This document shows positions 24,215-35,501 of a stretch of DNA of 64,000 nucleotides, in pieces (within the stretch, counting starts at the first letter, position 1; every line of letters starts with the position of its first letter). A program made the translations under genes and the position numbers. The notes below the pieces were generated by a model. That model did no database searches. It was not told the origin of the DNA and saw only the letters and a program-made list of their open reading frames with translations. Source of the stretch: Bagarius yarrelli (taxonomy: Eukaryota > Chordata > Actinopteri > Siluriformes > Sisoridae); NCBI GenBank assembly GCA_005784505.1, contig VCAZ01000281.1:173501-237500 (forward strand), read 5' to 3'.

Positions 24215-24495
24215 GGTAGCCCAGTGGTTTAGATGTTAGAATTTGGATCAGAAGGTTTCGACTTCAGATCACCCAGAGTTCCATACCACTGGTTCCTGAT
24301 ACGTAAATGTCTTTATTTGTCACATAAACTATATAGCGAAATGAAAATTATTTTTTAAAATCCCAGCTTAGAAAGTTAGGGTCAAAGTGCAGGGTCCAGA
24401 CAGTGGCAGACTGGCGGCAGTGGGGCTTGAACCAAGGTCTTCCAGGTTGTCCAAACAACACAACTCATCACCTAAACTATTTGAGCCACCATCTT
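24215..24495 (-). mobile_element. degenerate SINE pair
   Basis: A decayed family 1 head (agtggtagcccagtggttta) at 24215-24300 on the plus strand, followed by a reverse family 2 copy with gtctttatttgtcacataaa and gcagtggggcttgaaccaag. Confidence 0.5.
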
Positions 24496-24998
24496 CAAAT
24501 CCCTAAAAAATCTCTAAATATAAAAAGTTGTTCTGGATAAGACCACCTGCCATTCGTGTAAACTCTCAGAGGGGACACACACGTATGTTTGCCAGAACCT
24601 TTTTTTTTCTAGTTTGCAGCTGCCATGTTTGATTTTTATGTAAAAGTTTATTGTTGGTAGGATTTGGTCTGTTTTAAATGCACCATAAATGCTATTGTGT
24701 GTTTTGGCTCAGTTAGCTAAGTTCCCTGAGGAAGACATTTTTCAGATTTTTCCTAATTTTTCCCAAATGTTCTTTTTACAAAAACTCCTCAAACAGTCGG
24801 AAAAATCAGGAGTCAGTTGCAGTTTGGCTTTTATACGGAATAAACTTTTAACTAAATCCATAAATGCAATTCTGAAGTTACCAGATTCGAAATATAGAAA
24901 CTGTATATAGAAAACCTCAAAATGTAAATAAAATAAAAAACTCACTGGAGTTCAGTATAATATTTCAGATATGTTTCTGGATTTATTGGTGAATGATC

Positions 24999-25024
24999 GG
25001 GGGGGGGGGGGGGGTGGGGGGGGT
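24999..25024. repeat. G homopolymer tract
   Basis: About 26 bases, all G except one T. Could form G-quadruplex on the plus strand and is a likely site of length error. Confidence 0.9.
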
Positions 25025-25315
25025 TTGTTAAGGTGTTACATCTCTTTTTTGGTCTCAGCTTCAGACATCAGTTCTATGAACTGTTGCCTGAACGTCTGAT
25101 GGCTGTGGCACACATAAACCTGGAAATGCGTTCAGGATTTAAAGTCCCTCTAATTGACTGGAATCTAAATGACGCTAAACAAAAAAATGAACTGTGATTG
25201 GTTGTTTTAAATATCAGTTGATACCAGTCTCGCACAGCCAGACCTTCAGAGTGACGGGCTAAGACCTGACCGAGAGGACGTATGATTGAAAGGTAAAGCG
25301 TCCAATGACGGCGGG

Positions 25316-25344
25316 TCACATTAGCAGCATCCACACTGACGAAA
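25316..25344 (-). CDS. Ig gene last coding exon (tentative)
   Basis: After acceptor ttgctgcag the phase-1 frame reads VSSVWMLLM and stops at TGA (25318-25316). Short and without landmarks; supported only by splice phase. Confidence 0.4.
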
Positions 25345-25378
25345 CTGCAGCAAAAGAAAAGTTTGTTTTAAAATGCAT

Positions 25379-25440
<62 letters not shown>

Positions 25441-27896
25441 ATCATCATCATCTTCATAGGAACAGGTGGCTTGTTGAGTAGAGAATAAAACGTGCCATTC
25501 TGGGTATTTTAGCTATTAAAAATAAAAAGGAAATTGAGGTATAACTGGTGATGAGACCGGTAGTCTGCCTCTGTGCTGGGGTCCATATATTTCTGTGTGG
25601 ACGAGGAAATGAGTGCTGTGTGTGGATTGTGCAGTGGATTCTGGATGATTTAGTGTGTTTAAACGTTTGGATTGATGAGTGTCGACTCACCAGTTTTGAT
25701 TATTTTCTGCAGGAGGCAGTCGTGGGTTTTCCTCTGGTAAAAAGCCGAAGCTGTGCCTTTCTCACTGATCGCGATGCAGCCGTACAGCCCGTCCAGGTCT
25801 GAGGATGAGTGCATGAAATAGAGCCGGTTTCCTTCAGCTTGGGTTCCTTCAGGAAGTGACCGTGAGTCATTTCTGATCAGATCGAAGGAAGTAAAAAACA
25901 AATCCACAAATAATATTAACAGACAGCGAGTACGTTAGAAGGGATTTCCGTTATTTGCTTGTATTTGTTTATTTTTGGTTTTGCAGATGTTTTCATTCAT
26001 TTATTGCTCGTTATTTTTATTTTTTGTATTTTTAACAAATTGACACCATTTTGTAACTGTTATTTTCCAATCAAACCCGAGTGCAGTCTGATCTCCCTCA
26101 CTTGTACCACGTGTAGTTAGCGTCCGCTGGATCAGGGCCATACACACATTGGTAGACCTCGGCAGTAGATCCAGTAGTTACAGGAACCACCCAGGCCACT
26201 GCGGGGAACCAAAAAACAGTTTATTATAATTAATGACTTTCAGGAGTGTTTTAAAATCTGTAGCAAAAGTCTCCGAATTTCATGACTCAAACCACTGCGT
26301 TACAGGCAAATCATTTCAATGCAAATTTCTGTATATTTACAAATCAATTCAAAGCAATCTTATTTATATTAGATATCATTTTAAATACTTTGTTTATTGA
26401 GTTGCGCTAGGCTAACCCCTCTATCAAGAAAAGATAAATCTAAAGGGAAAATTTAGCCTTTAGCGTTGCTGCAGCTTGCTAAGCTTGTTTCTGTTCCTGT
26501 ACACGTGTGATGATGGTGTAACACATCACTGAGCGCACTGTGGGACTGTTTCTTGTTTTTTGAGCATTACAACACTGTTATTGTACAGAATCCCAGTATG
26601 GTAGAGTAATTTATGTCAAACTTATGAATTCACCTTGATATTCAGCAGTTTTTATCTTCAGCGCGGTTTCCTCAGCACAGCTCACTGAAACACAAAGCTT
26701 GTATTAGTGAATCTTTAACAGATGCTGGCTTATTCTCCAGAAGGTTTTCGACTCCATCCTCCTACACACAATCTTATTTACTGTTTCAGTGTCTCTCATA
26801 CATGTAGAAAATATAAATTATATATAAAAAATATAAATAAGCTCAATGATTATACACTTTACTAAACTGAAAAAAAACTGGGGAAATGTACAGAAAAAGA
26901 AAGAATGTTAGTTAGGGTAACTTTCGGTTCTATGGTAACCTGTGATTACAGCTAATGTTCACTGGGAATTTAGAAACAGATCCATTACTGACAGCATGTG
27001 TTGGTTAGAATCACGCAGTCAGTGTAAAGAAGAGTTTTACATGAAAAGTGTCTTAAAGCAGCTTAAGTATAAGTATATTATTCAATTCATTGTCCAAGGT
27101 ACGTGTGCAGAGCCAATGAAATGCATTTTTCACATATCCCATCTTAGTAAGTTGGGGGTCAGAGCGCAGGGTCAGCTATGATACAGCGCCCCTGGAGCAG
27201 GAAGGGTTAAGGGTCTTGCTCAAGGACCCAACAGTGGTTGACTTGCCGGAGGTGGGGCATGAACCCAGGTGTTTTCTGGTCTTCAGATTAACAACTCAGG
27301 CACCTTAACCATTTGAGCCACCCTGCCCCCAAAACTCTAAGAATTTACTACCAATTAAGCAGACGTAAGAAACAGACATAACGGCAGGTGCTGGATGGGC
27401 CAAGCGCAAATTTCACCGCCACTATTGCAGAAAATTTAGCAAAGCTTCAGTTTATTCACCAGGCCTGCTACCCTAAACTGCTCAGACTGTGTACGACCCG
27501 AATACCAGAAAAAAAGTTGAGATGTTTTAACATGAAAATAGTTTTCATTTTATTTCCATTTCCAAAACATCCCAACTTTTCCAGAATTCGGGTTGTAAAT
27601 AAGATCAAATGAAAGTGCGCCCCTTATACTTTAAGTGTAATCGGTCATAGAAAAAAAAATCATCGTTCACTGCTGCGGAAATGACTGAAGTGCAAAGCAA
27701 AAAAAATGTTTGACAGAATGTAGAAATACAGCAAGTAATTCCATTAGTCATCAATCCACAAAATCAACACGCACACACACACACACACACACACGTCCAG
27801 TACACAACTCATCAAATCCACTCCCGTCCCATCCTAATCTCTGTTATTCTCCCAGGTTTCTCTGGTCTCTGTCCATATTTCAAAAAACATGTGAAA

Positions 27897-27932
<36 letters not shown>

Positions 27933-28004
27933 CTAAGTATATCTGAATTTTCACTAACTGACACACACCAATGAAAACAAATAAGACAAAAAAGATCCAC
28001 AGCT

Positions 28005-28044
<40 letters not shown>

Positions 28045-31000
28045 TAAAACAAACAGCTTTAAGTGGGGTGTGTCTTACGTTATCAAGTTACTTAAACAAG
28101 AAATTAATCCAGGATTTTTAATTCTAGAGATTTTTTGGAATTGTTGCCCTTTTTTTTAATAATAAAACCACTGGAACTTTTCTTAAACTGGACTGAAACC
28201 TTTTTTGCTTGAATTTGTTATTTATAAATGACAATTTTTAAACCATCAGCATGTACAAAGCGTAATTTCTTTTCTTTTTATTTATTTCGTTTTCTTTTTT
28301 TTTCTTTTTGCAATCGACATAAATTTGTTGCGATTTTATCAAACAACCATGTATAAATCCGATGTTCACTGATTGCAACATTACAATCATTAGCGAGCAA
28401 AACTCATTACAGGCGTACAGACTTACACGTTTCATTCGTTTTTTTTATTTAATTATTATTATAATTCTTGCTGTTCATTAGCACTATGCAGTAAATTCTC
28501 TGCTCTTACACTTCAAACATTTCCAATGCATCCCTGTGCCGTTTCTGGTCTCAGAGGAAACGAGCCTAAGAGGAAATTAGGGTGGGGTTCATAAACAAAC
28601 GGAGGAAACATAACCAGATCGGAAATCTACTACAGGTCAGATTAAAGGGATTTTTTCCGTTTATTGTTATACATTCGACTTGTTTATTAACAAAAAAACT
28701 GACATTGCAATATTTGAGTTTTTCTGTGATTATATTTTGCGATATGAAAAAAATCCCACAGATGACTTGATTGGCTTGTGTATTTGGAAAGAATTTCATA
28801 AAGATTTACAATAAAACACTTTGCAATCAATCCACAAATCACATGCTTTCTGAACTGTGATGCAGTCGACTACAGGCCGCAGCTGATATTGCACTTCCTG
28901 CGATGTGACTATTGCAGATGCACACGTTGTGTTATCAATGCTAAAACCATATAATGTGCAGCTCTATCATACATGGGTGTGTGTATATATATTTATTAAC
29001 TGTATATATTCTATGTATAAAGTATGTTATAGTATTTTTACAGCAGCATTTGGCCAACACCTTTATCTAGGGCAACTTGCATGTATCTCATTTACACAAC
29101 TAATCTAGTTAAGGATTATGGGCCCAGCAGGGGCCTTTAACACATGACCTTTTAAGCAGCAGGACAACACAACACCTCACAACCGAGCTACTGCTAGTGC
29201 TATTAAGTATATTCATTGTGGAAGGTACGTGTACAGAGCCAATGAAATGCATTTTTCGCATATCCCATCTTAGTAAGTTGGGGGTCAGAGCGCAGGGTCA
29301 GCTATGATACAGCGCCCCTGGAGCAGGAGGGGTTAAGGGTCTTGCTCAAGGACCCAACAGTGGGTGACTTGCCGGAGGTGAGGCTTGAACCCAGGTGTTT
29401 TCTGGTCTTCAGATTAACAACTCAGCACCTTAACCATTTGAGCCACCACTGGCTTAAATGCCTTAAAGGGTTAGGGTGTTATATTAAGGGTTAGGTACCT
29501 TAGGGAGTTGTGTTTCTGTCTCGTCCCTGTGCTTTAGGGATTTCCTTCTCCACTCTAAACACAGGCTAACCCTGTATGCTGATAGGCATCACTAAATTGT
29601 CTAGTGGTGTGTGTGTGTGTGTGTCCTCAACTATTCAAGCTATTCTGCACAATACAAACGACTATAATATAACTATTATCAAGTTACTTAAACAAGAAAT
29701 TAATCCAGGATTTTTAATTCTAGAGATTTTTTGGAATTGTTGCCCTTTTTTTTAATAAAAAACCACTGGAACTTTTCTTAAACTGGACTGAAACCTTTTT
29801 TTGCTTGAATTTGTTATTTATAAATGACAATTTTTAAACCATCAGCATGTACAAAGCGTAATTTCTTTTCTTTTTATTTATTTCGTTTTCTTTTTTTTTC
29901 TTTTTGCAATCGACATAAATTTGTTGCGATTTTATCAAACAACCATGTATAAATCCGATGTTCACTGATTGCAACATTACAATCATTAGCGAGCAAAACT
30001 CATTACAGGCGTACAGACTTACACGTGTCATTCGTTTTTTTATTTAATTATTATTATAATTCTTGCTGTTCATTAGCACTATGCAGTAAATTCTCTGCTC
30101 TTCAAACATTTCCAATGCATCCCTGTCCCGTTTTCTGGTCTCAGAGGAAACGAGCCTAAGAGGAAATTAGGGTGGGGTTCATAAACAAACGGAGGAAACA
30201 TAACCAGATCGGAAATCTACTACAGGTCAGGTTTAAAGGGATTTTTTCCGTTTATTGTTATACATTCGACTTGTTTATTAACAAAAAAACTGACATTGCA
30301 ATATTTGAGTTTTTCTGTGATTATATTTTGCGATATGAAAAAAATCCCACAGATGACTTGATTGGCTGTATTTGGAAAGAATTTCATAAAGATTTACAAT
30401 AAAACACTTTGCAATCAATCCACAAATCACATGCTTTCTGAACTGTGATGCAGTCGACTACAAGCCGCAGCTGATATTGCACTTCCTGCGATGTGTGACT
30501 ATTACAGATGCACATGTTGTGTTTATCAATGCTAAAACCATATAATGTGCAGCTCTATCATACATGGGTGTGTGTATATATATTTATTAACTGTATATAT
30601 TCTATGTATAAAGTATGTTATAGTATTTCTACAGCATTTGGCCAACACCTTTATCTAGGGCAACTTGCATGTATTTCATTTACACAACTAATCTAGTTAA
30701 GGATTATGGACCCAGCAGGGGCCTTTAACACATGACCTTTTAAGCAGCAGGCCAACACCTCACAAACCGAGCTACTGCTAGTGCTATTAAGTATATTCAT
30801 TGTGGAAGGTACGTGTACAGAGCCAATGAAATGCAAATGCATTTTTCGCATATCCCATCTTAGTAAGTTGGGGGTCAGAGCGCAGGGTCAGCTATGATAC
30901 AGCGCCCCTGGAGCAGGAGGGGTTAAGGGTCTTGCTCAAGGACCCAACAGTGGGTGACTTGCTGCCGGAGGTGAGGCTTGAACCCAGGTGTTTCTGGTCT

Positions 31001-34000
31001 TCAGATTAACAACTCAGCACCTTAACCATTTGAGCCACCACTGCCCTTAAAGGGTTAGGGTGTTATATTAAGGGTTAGGGTGTTATATTAGGGAGTTGTG
31101 TTTCTGTCTCGTCCCTGTGCTTTAGGGATTTCCTTCTCCACTCTAAACACAGGCTAACCCTGTATGCTGATAGGCATCACTAAATTGTCTAGTGTGTGTG
31201 TGTGTGTGTGTCCTCAACTATTCAAGCTATTCTGCACAATACAAACAACTATAAAAAAAGATGATAACAAACGAGTGTCACATTACAAACGAGTGTCACA
31301 TTTAAAAACTAGTGGCTCCCAGTGTGATTCCAGATTCACAACTCGTACCATAGACGAAGGATAAATAAATCCTACATGAAAATTAAAGGCCCCTAAAGGG
31401 TTTTGTCATGTTAACCATGCGTAGCCTGTAAAATTAAACCAAATGTAAAATGTTCTAATGTTCTGAAACAAAAACCAAAATGCTGTGGTTTCTGTGGTTA
31501 TCGCTGCTCGCCATGTGCTTCGCTTCAGTCCTTCCTGGAATTAAAATCTGACTCAGTCATCAAAACTTACACGTCTGCTTTATTAGTTCACATGTGACAG
31601 TGTGTGTTAACAAATCTCCCTCCCATGTCCTGTTTTTTCCTATTCAAATCTCAGTCGTTCCCAGGGCAGATGGGATCCCTGCCAGACGCTCCCTAACGGC
31701 TGGAAGAGAACAACAGCCACAGGTGTCACTTTGTCTTCCAGAGTTTTTGGCCCCTATTAAAAGAGTCATGAACTATAAGGTTCCACTAATCTATTGATAG
31801 ATAAGAGGCCACTGTGCTATAAAAACATTCGGTAAATTTCAGCATCAACGTCACTGTTCTGTTTAGCCCCGCCCACATCCGCACATGCATGGAACATGGG
31901 ACAGGAAGCCTCTGAATTGTGATTGAAACACTGTTATTGCATAACCTCCCGTCAGATGCACCATTAGGAAACTTTATTTTTGAAGAAAGTGTCCAAAAGG
32001 GCACCAAAGGCCCAAGTTGTTGAAGCTTTAGGTTTAGGATAAAGGTTTAAAACCAGAAAGTTAGTGAAAGATCTTCAAAGGAAATAATTTAACTGTGCTA
32101 GCAAACATTAGCTTTGTTCTACTTGGCTTGTACTGTGGCCTCCTGTGGTTTTCGGGTTCCTGTGCAGTCTGTGAGTCACAGTTTTGCCAAAGATAACAGA
32201 TGATTCCATAGAAAAGGAAATCTACATTTCCATGATAGTGCTATTTTCCACTAAATACTAGGTGTTCCCTGAGGTGTAACACATCAGTTGCAGTTAGAAT
32301 TACAAAGATTCATTACAAATGTGAGCTGTTATTAATAAAAGGGTTGATTAAATCCCGAGCAGTTTCTGCCTGCCTCCCGTTATAGCTGTATCATATTTAC
32401 TGCTCGACTCGAATCTCTCTGCTGTGCAGTCACTGTACACTGTACCGTTTAGACAGAAAGAACAGCAGTTTGCAGACCTGCAGGCTGAATCTTCTGATAA
32501 ATTTACCACTTCTGGGCACCTCTAGGTCGTTAACCCCTAATTGCCCTGTTGTAGAAAAAAGAGATAAACGTAAGTCGGTCTGGATAAGGAGGTCTGCCAA
32601 ATGCCGTGAATGTAAATCGTTTTTGTGTTCTGTCGGTGATGAACGCATAACAGATGCATGATGGCAGCGTGTGAAAACAGACTGGCACCGTCAGCGTTGA
32701 AGCAAGTGTATGGAAGAACTTCTAGTGTATGGAAGAACTTCTAGTGTATGGAAGAACTTCTAGTGTATGGAAGAACTTTGGCTTCTTGAAGTTGAAGGGG
32801 AGAAGACCCTAAACTAAAACCACACAATATGCAGTTTGTGTCAAGTCAAACTAAAATATAAAACAGAAATAACATAAGAAGCCATATCACACGTTTTCAC
32901 CCACAGGAGGCAGAAAAACACTGGGGGGGTAGCGGTAGTTGCACACATTACCATTATGTACACAACCACAGGACGTTTGTTTATTTTTTGGTCAGTGGTT
33001 TTGGGCCGAAGTCTATATTAAATTGCTACGTAAGAAGTAAATTAAAAGTAAATTTATATTAGAAGTAAATTTTTTATGGGTTATAACACATACTTTACTT
33101 TAATTGTCAAACTATGAAGCGGCTATGAAAATCTTTAATGAGGGTTAGGGTAGAGGATGAACTTAGCAGCTTCTTTCCTCAGGTCCATATCCCTCTCAGT
33201 CTACCAGGTACTGAAGGCCTCAGCCATGGCACTGAGATTTCAGCAATTTACCGACCGTGTAGGCTTTACCTTCTCTGATGACCCGGGGTGGTGTAGGAGG
33301 GTGAAAAGGGGGCTAAATAGGGTAAGAAAACAGGCGTCTTAACTGAGAGGCATGGAAGGTAGGGTTTATATAATGCATGGTAGATGGCAGAAGCAGCTTG
33401 ACGGCACAAGGATTAATGATCTTGATAATGGTAAAGGGCCCGACGAATCTGGGAAGGAGCTTGTGGTAGGTGGTGCTGATAGGATGGTCCCTGGTGGAGA
33501 GCATGACCATCTCTCCGTTTAGAAATCTGGGGGCATCGGAGTGGCGGCGCTCAGCCTGCTGTTTATAAGCCTTGGCAGATTTGAGGAGCTGAACTCGTGA
33601 CCCGTGACGAGCTGGGTTGGGGATAGTCAAGATAGAAGCTGACGAGAATCTGGATTTAAGGTTTCTGAAGGGTTGCTCGGCTTGTTTGTTCCACCTAAAA
33701 GGGACCTTGGTAGATGTCAGGGCTAGCGGAGGGGTTGCGAGAGTGCTGAAATTCCTAATGAATCTCCCAAAGAAATGCGCAAAGCCAAGAAATCGTTGGA
33801 GAGCATGCCGAGATGTAGGGGTGGGGCCACTCAAGCACAACACTTTTCTGCCTTGACATACGGTTTATTTTCAAGGAGTCTTTGGAGAACCTGACGAACA
33901 TGGCTGATGAGCTCCTCCAGGGATTGAGGAAAAAAAACAATATGTCATCCAGGTATACAAACAGTCCCTCAGATGTGACAGGTAGTCTTTAAAGCAGATT

Positions 34001-35422
34001 CAACACGGCTAATTTTCACTCAAAAACTCGGATGTTCTTGAGCTGAATTGGGCGGTGGTAAAACAACAACATGTCATTTTTCACTTTATGGTTAATGAGC
34101 AACAAATTCCAGCTCTTTGGTGTACAATAACACTCAATCATACTGGGTAGTTTTGTCTTATTTACTTCATATAAGTAAAAAAAAAAACGCAGCTTTTTTT
34201 CTTCTAACATAATGATTTTCCAAGAACTGACAGTCATTTGCATTCTCACGAAAACCACAGCCATCATATCACAGACCAGTCAGTGGTGATAAAATCTGAT
34301 ATTAGGGAAACATCTCGTCACCTCGCCCCATAGCACAAAAAACTACAGGGAAAAGAAAAAAAGCACAGAACTGTTTACCTAATTAATTGGGTTATAAAAC
34401 TTCTAATTTGTTCAGTTATTTTTATTTATGAATTTATTTGCTAGGGATGCTATCATGCTACATCGATCCAGTGTTTATCTTTATAATTAGAGATAAAACG
34501 TGTAATATTTTGTCGTGGCTATAAAAGAAGCGTCACAGATTCATTGGCACTTGGACGGAACTCACAGATCGAACGAACACTGATTTGCACAAATTTTAGA
34601 CATTCGCTGGCGACTCAGCAAAACCTATCAGCGACTGAAATCTGCTGAAATCCTGCAGTGTGAATTCGACATTACACAAACGTTAGTGTGGGATCTCAAT
34701 AATACTATTGTGGCGAAATATGCAAATCCCCACATCACCAGTGAGAATGTTATTATAAGGGTACAAATACAAATAGGAACAAGTCACAGACACAACATCC
34801 TAAATTAAACTTTACTGCTTATCACGTTTTAATGTTCTGTTTGTTTTTCCAGATGAGTTGCAGAAATAGACTAGAGGCGCTGTGTAATTCCATATCCTGC
34901 CAGTGGCCTGAACTTGTCATGCTTCATTATGAGCCGTTAAACTGGTGTGTGTTACATAAGCTGGTGGCTGAAGCATGTGGAAATCAGGTTTCAGGTTTAA
35001 AACCAGATGAAGGTGAACTTGAATAAAAAATAAAGAACACATTAAACTGCTAACATAAACAGGGTTTTTTTTTTTTTTTTTTTTAGATAACAGAATTTTT
35101 TTTAATTGCATAACACACCCACACACACACACCCACGCAATTTAACAATGTCATCTTACATGTAAGTGGCGGATAAATTGTACAAATTATATTATTAATA
35201 ATAATAGTAACAGACAATAATTATAACTAATAATAATTAATAACCGGATACAGAAGTCATCTCGTCACCCTGACAGAATTTATGTTAAATTTGATTATTT
35301 AAGACTGATTATTTATTTTATCAATATTTATTTAGCTTTTTGATTCATATTGTATCTTTCAACAACTCAATGATTAATTAACTATTAATTTATTCCTGAT
35401 AGTAAGTTTATTTTTTAACATT

Positions 35423-35501
<79 letters not shown>

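Larger units (their letters stand above)
28081..29676. repeat. 1.6 kb tandem duplication, copy 1
   Basis: Starts tatcaagttacttaaacaag and ends just before the same words at 29677. The two copies are nearly identical, differing by small indels and a few substitutions. Each contains a reverse family 1-like SINE and a reverse family 2 SINE. Mirrored short open frames (the MKRVSLYACNEFC and MTRVSLYACNEFC pair) are non-coding by-products. Confidence 0.95.

Noticed and set aside
25074..25334. 86-residue minus open frame containing RRHWTLYLSIIRPLGQVLAR
   Set aside because: Out of phase with the upstream Ig exon; using it needs a donor that is not present. Only the first 29 nt in the other frame fit the model.
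28238..30031. Paired 65-residue minus open frames with the same sequence
   Set aside because: Explained by the tandem duplication; low-complexity Lys/Asn content and no gene features.
29461..31095. Telomere-like ttaggg words
   Set aside because: Only isolated gggttaggg motifs inside the duplicated 1.6 kb unit, not a TTAGGG array.
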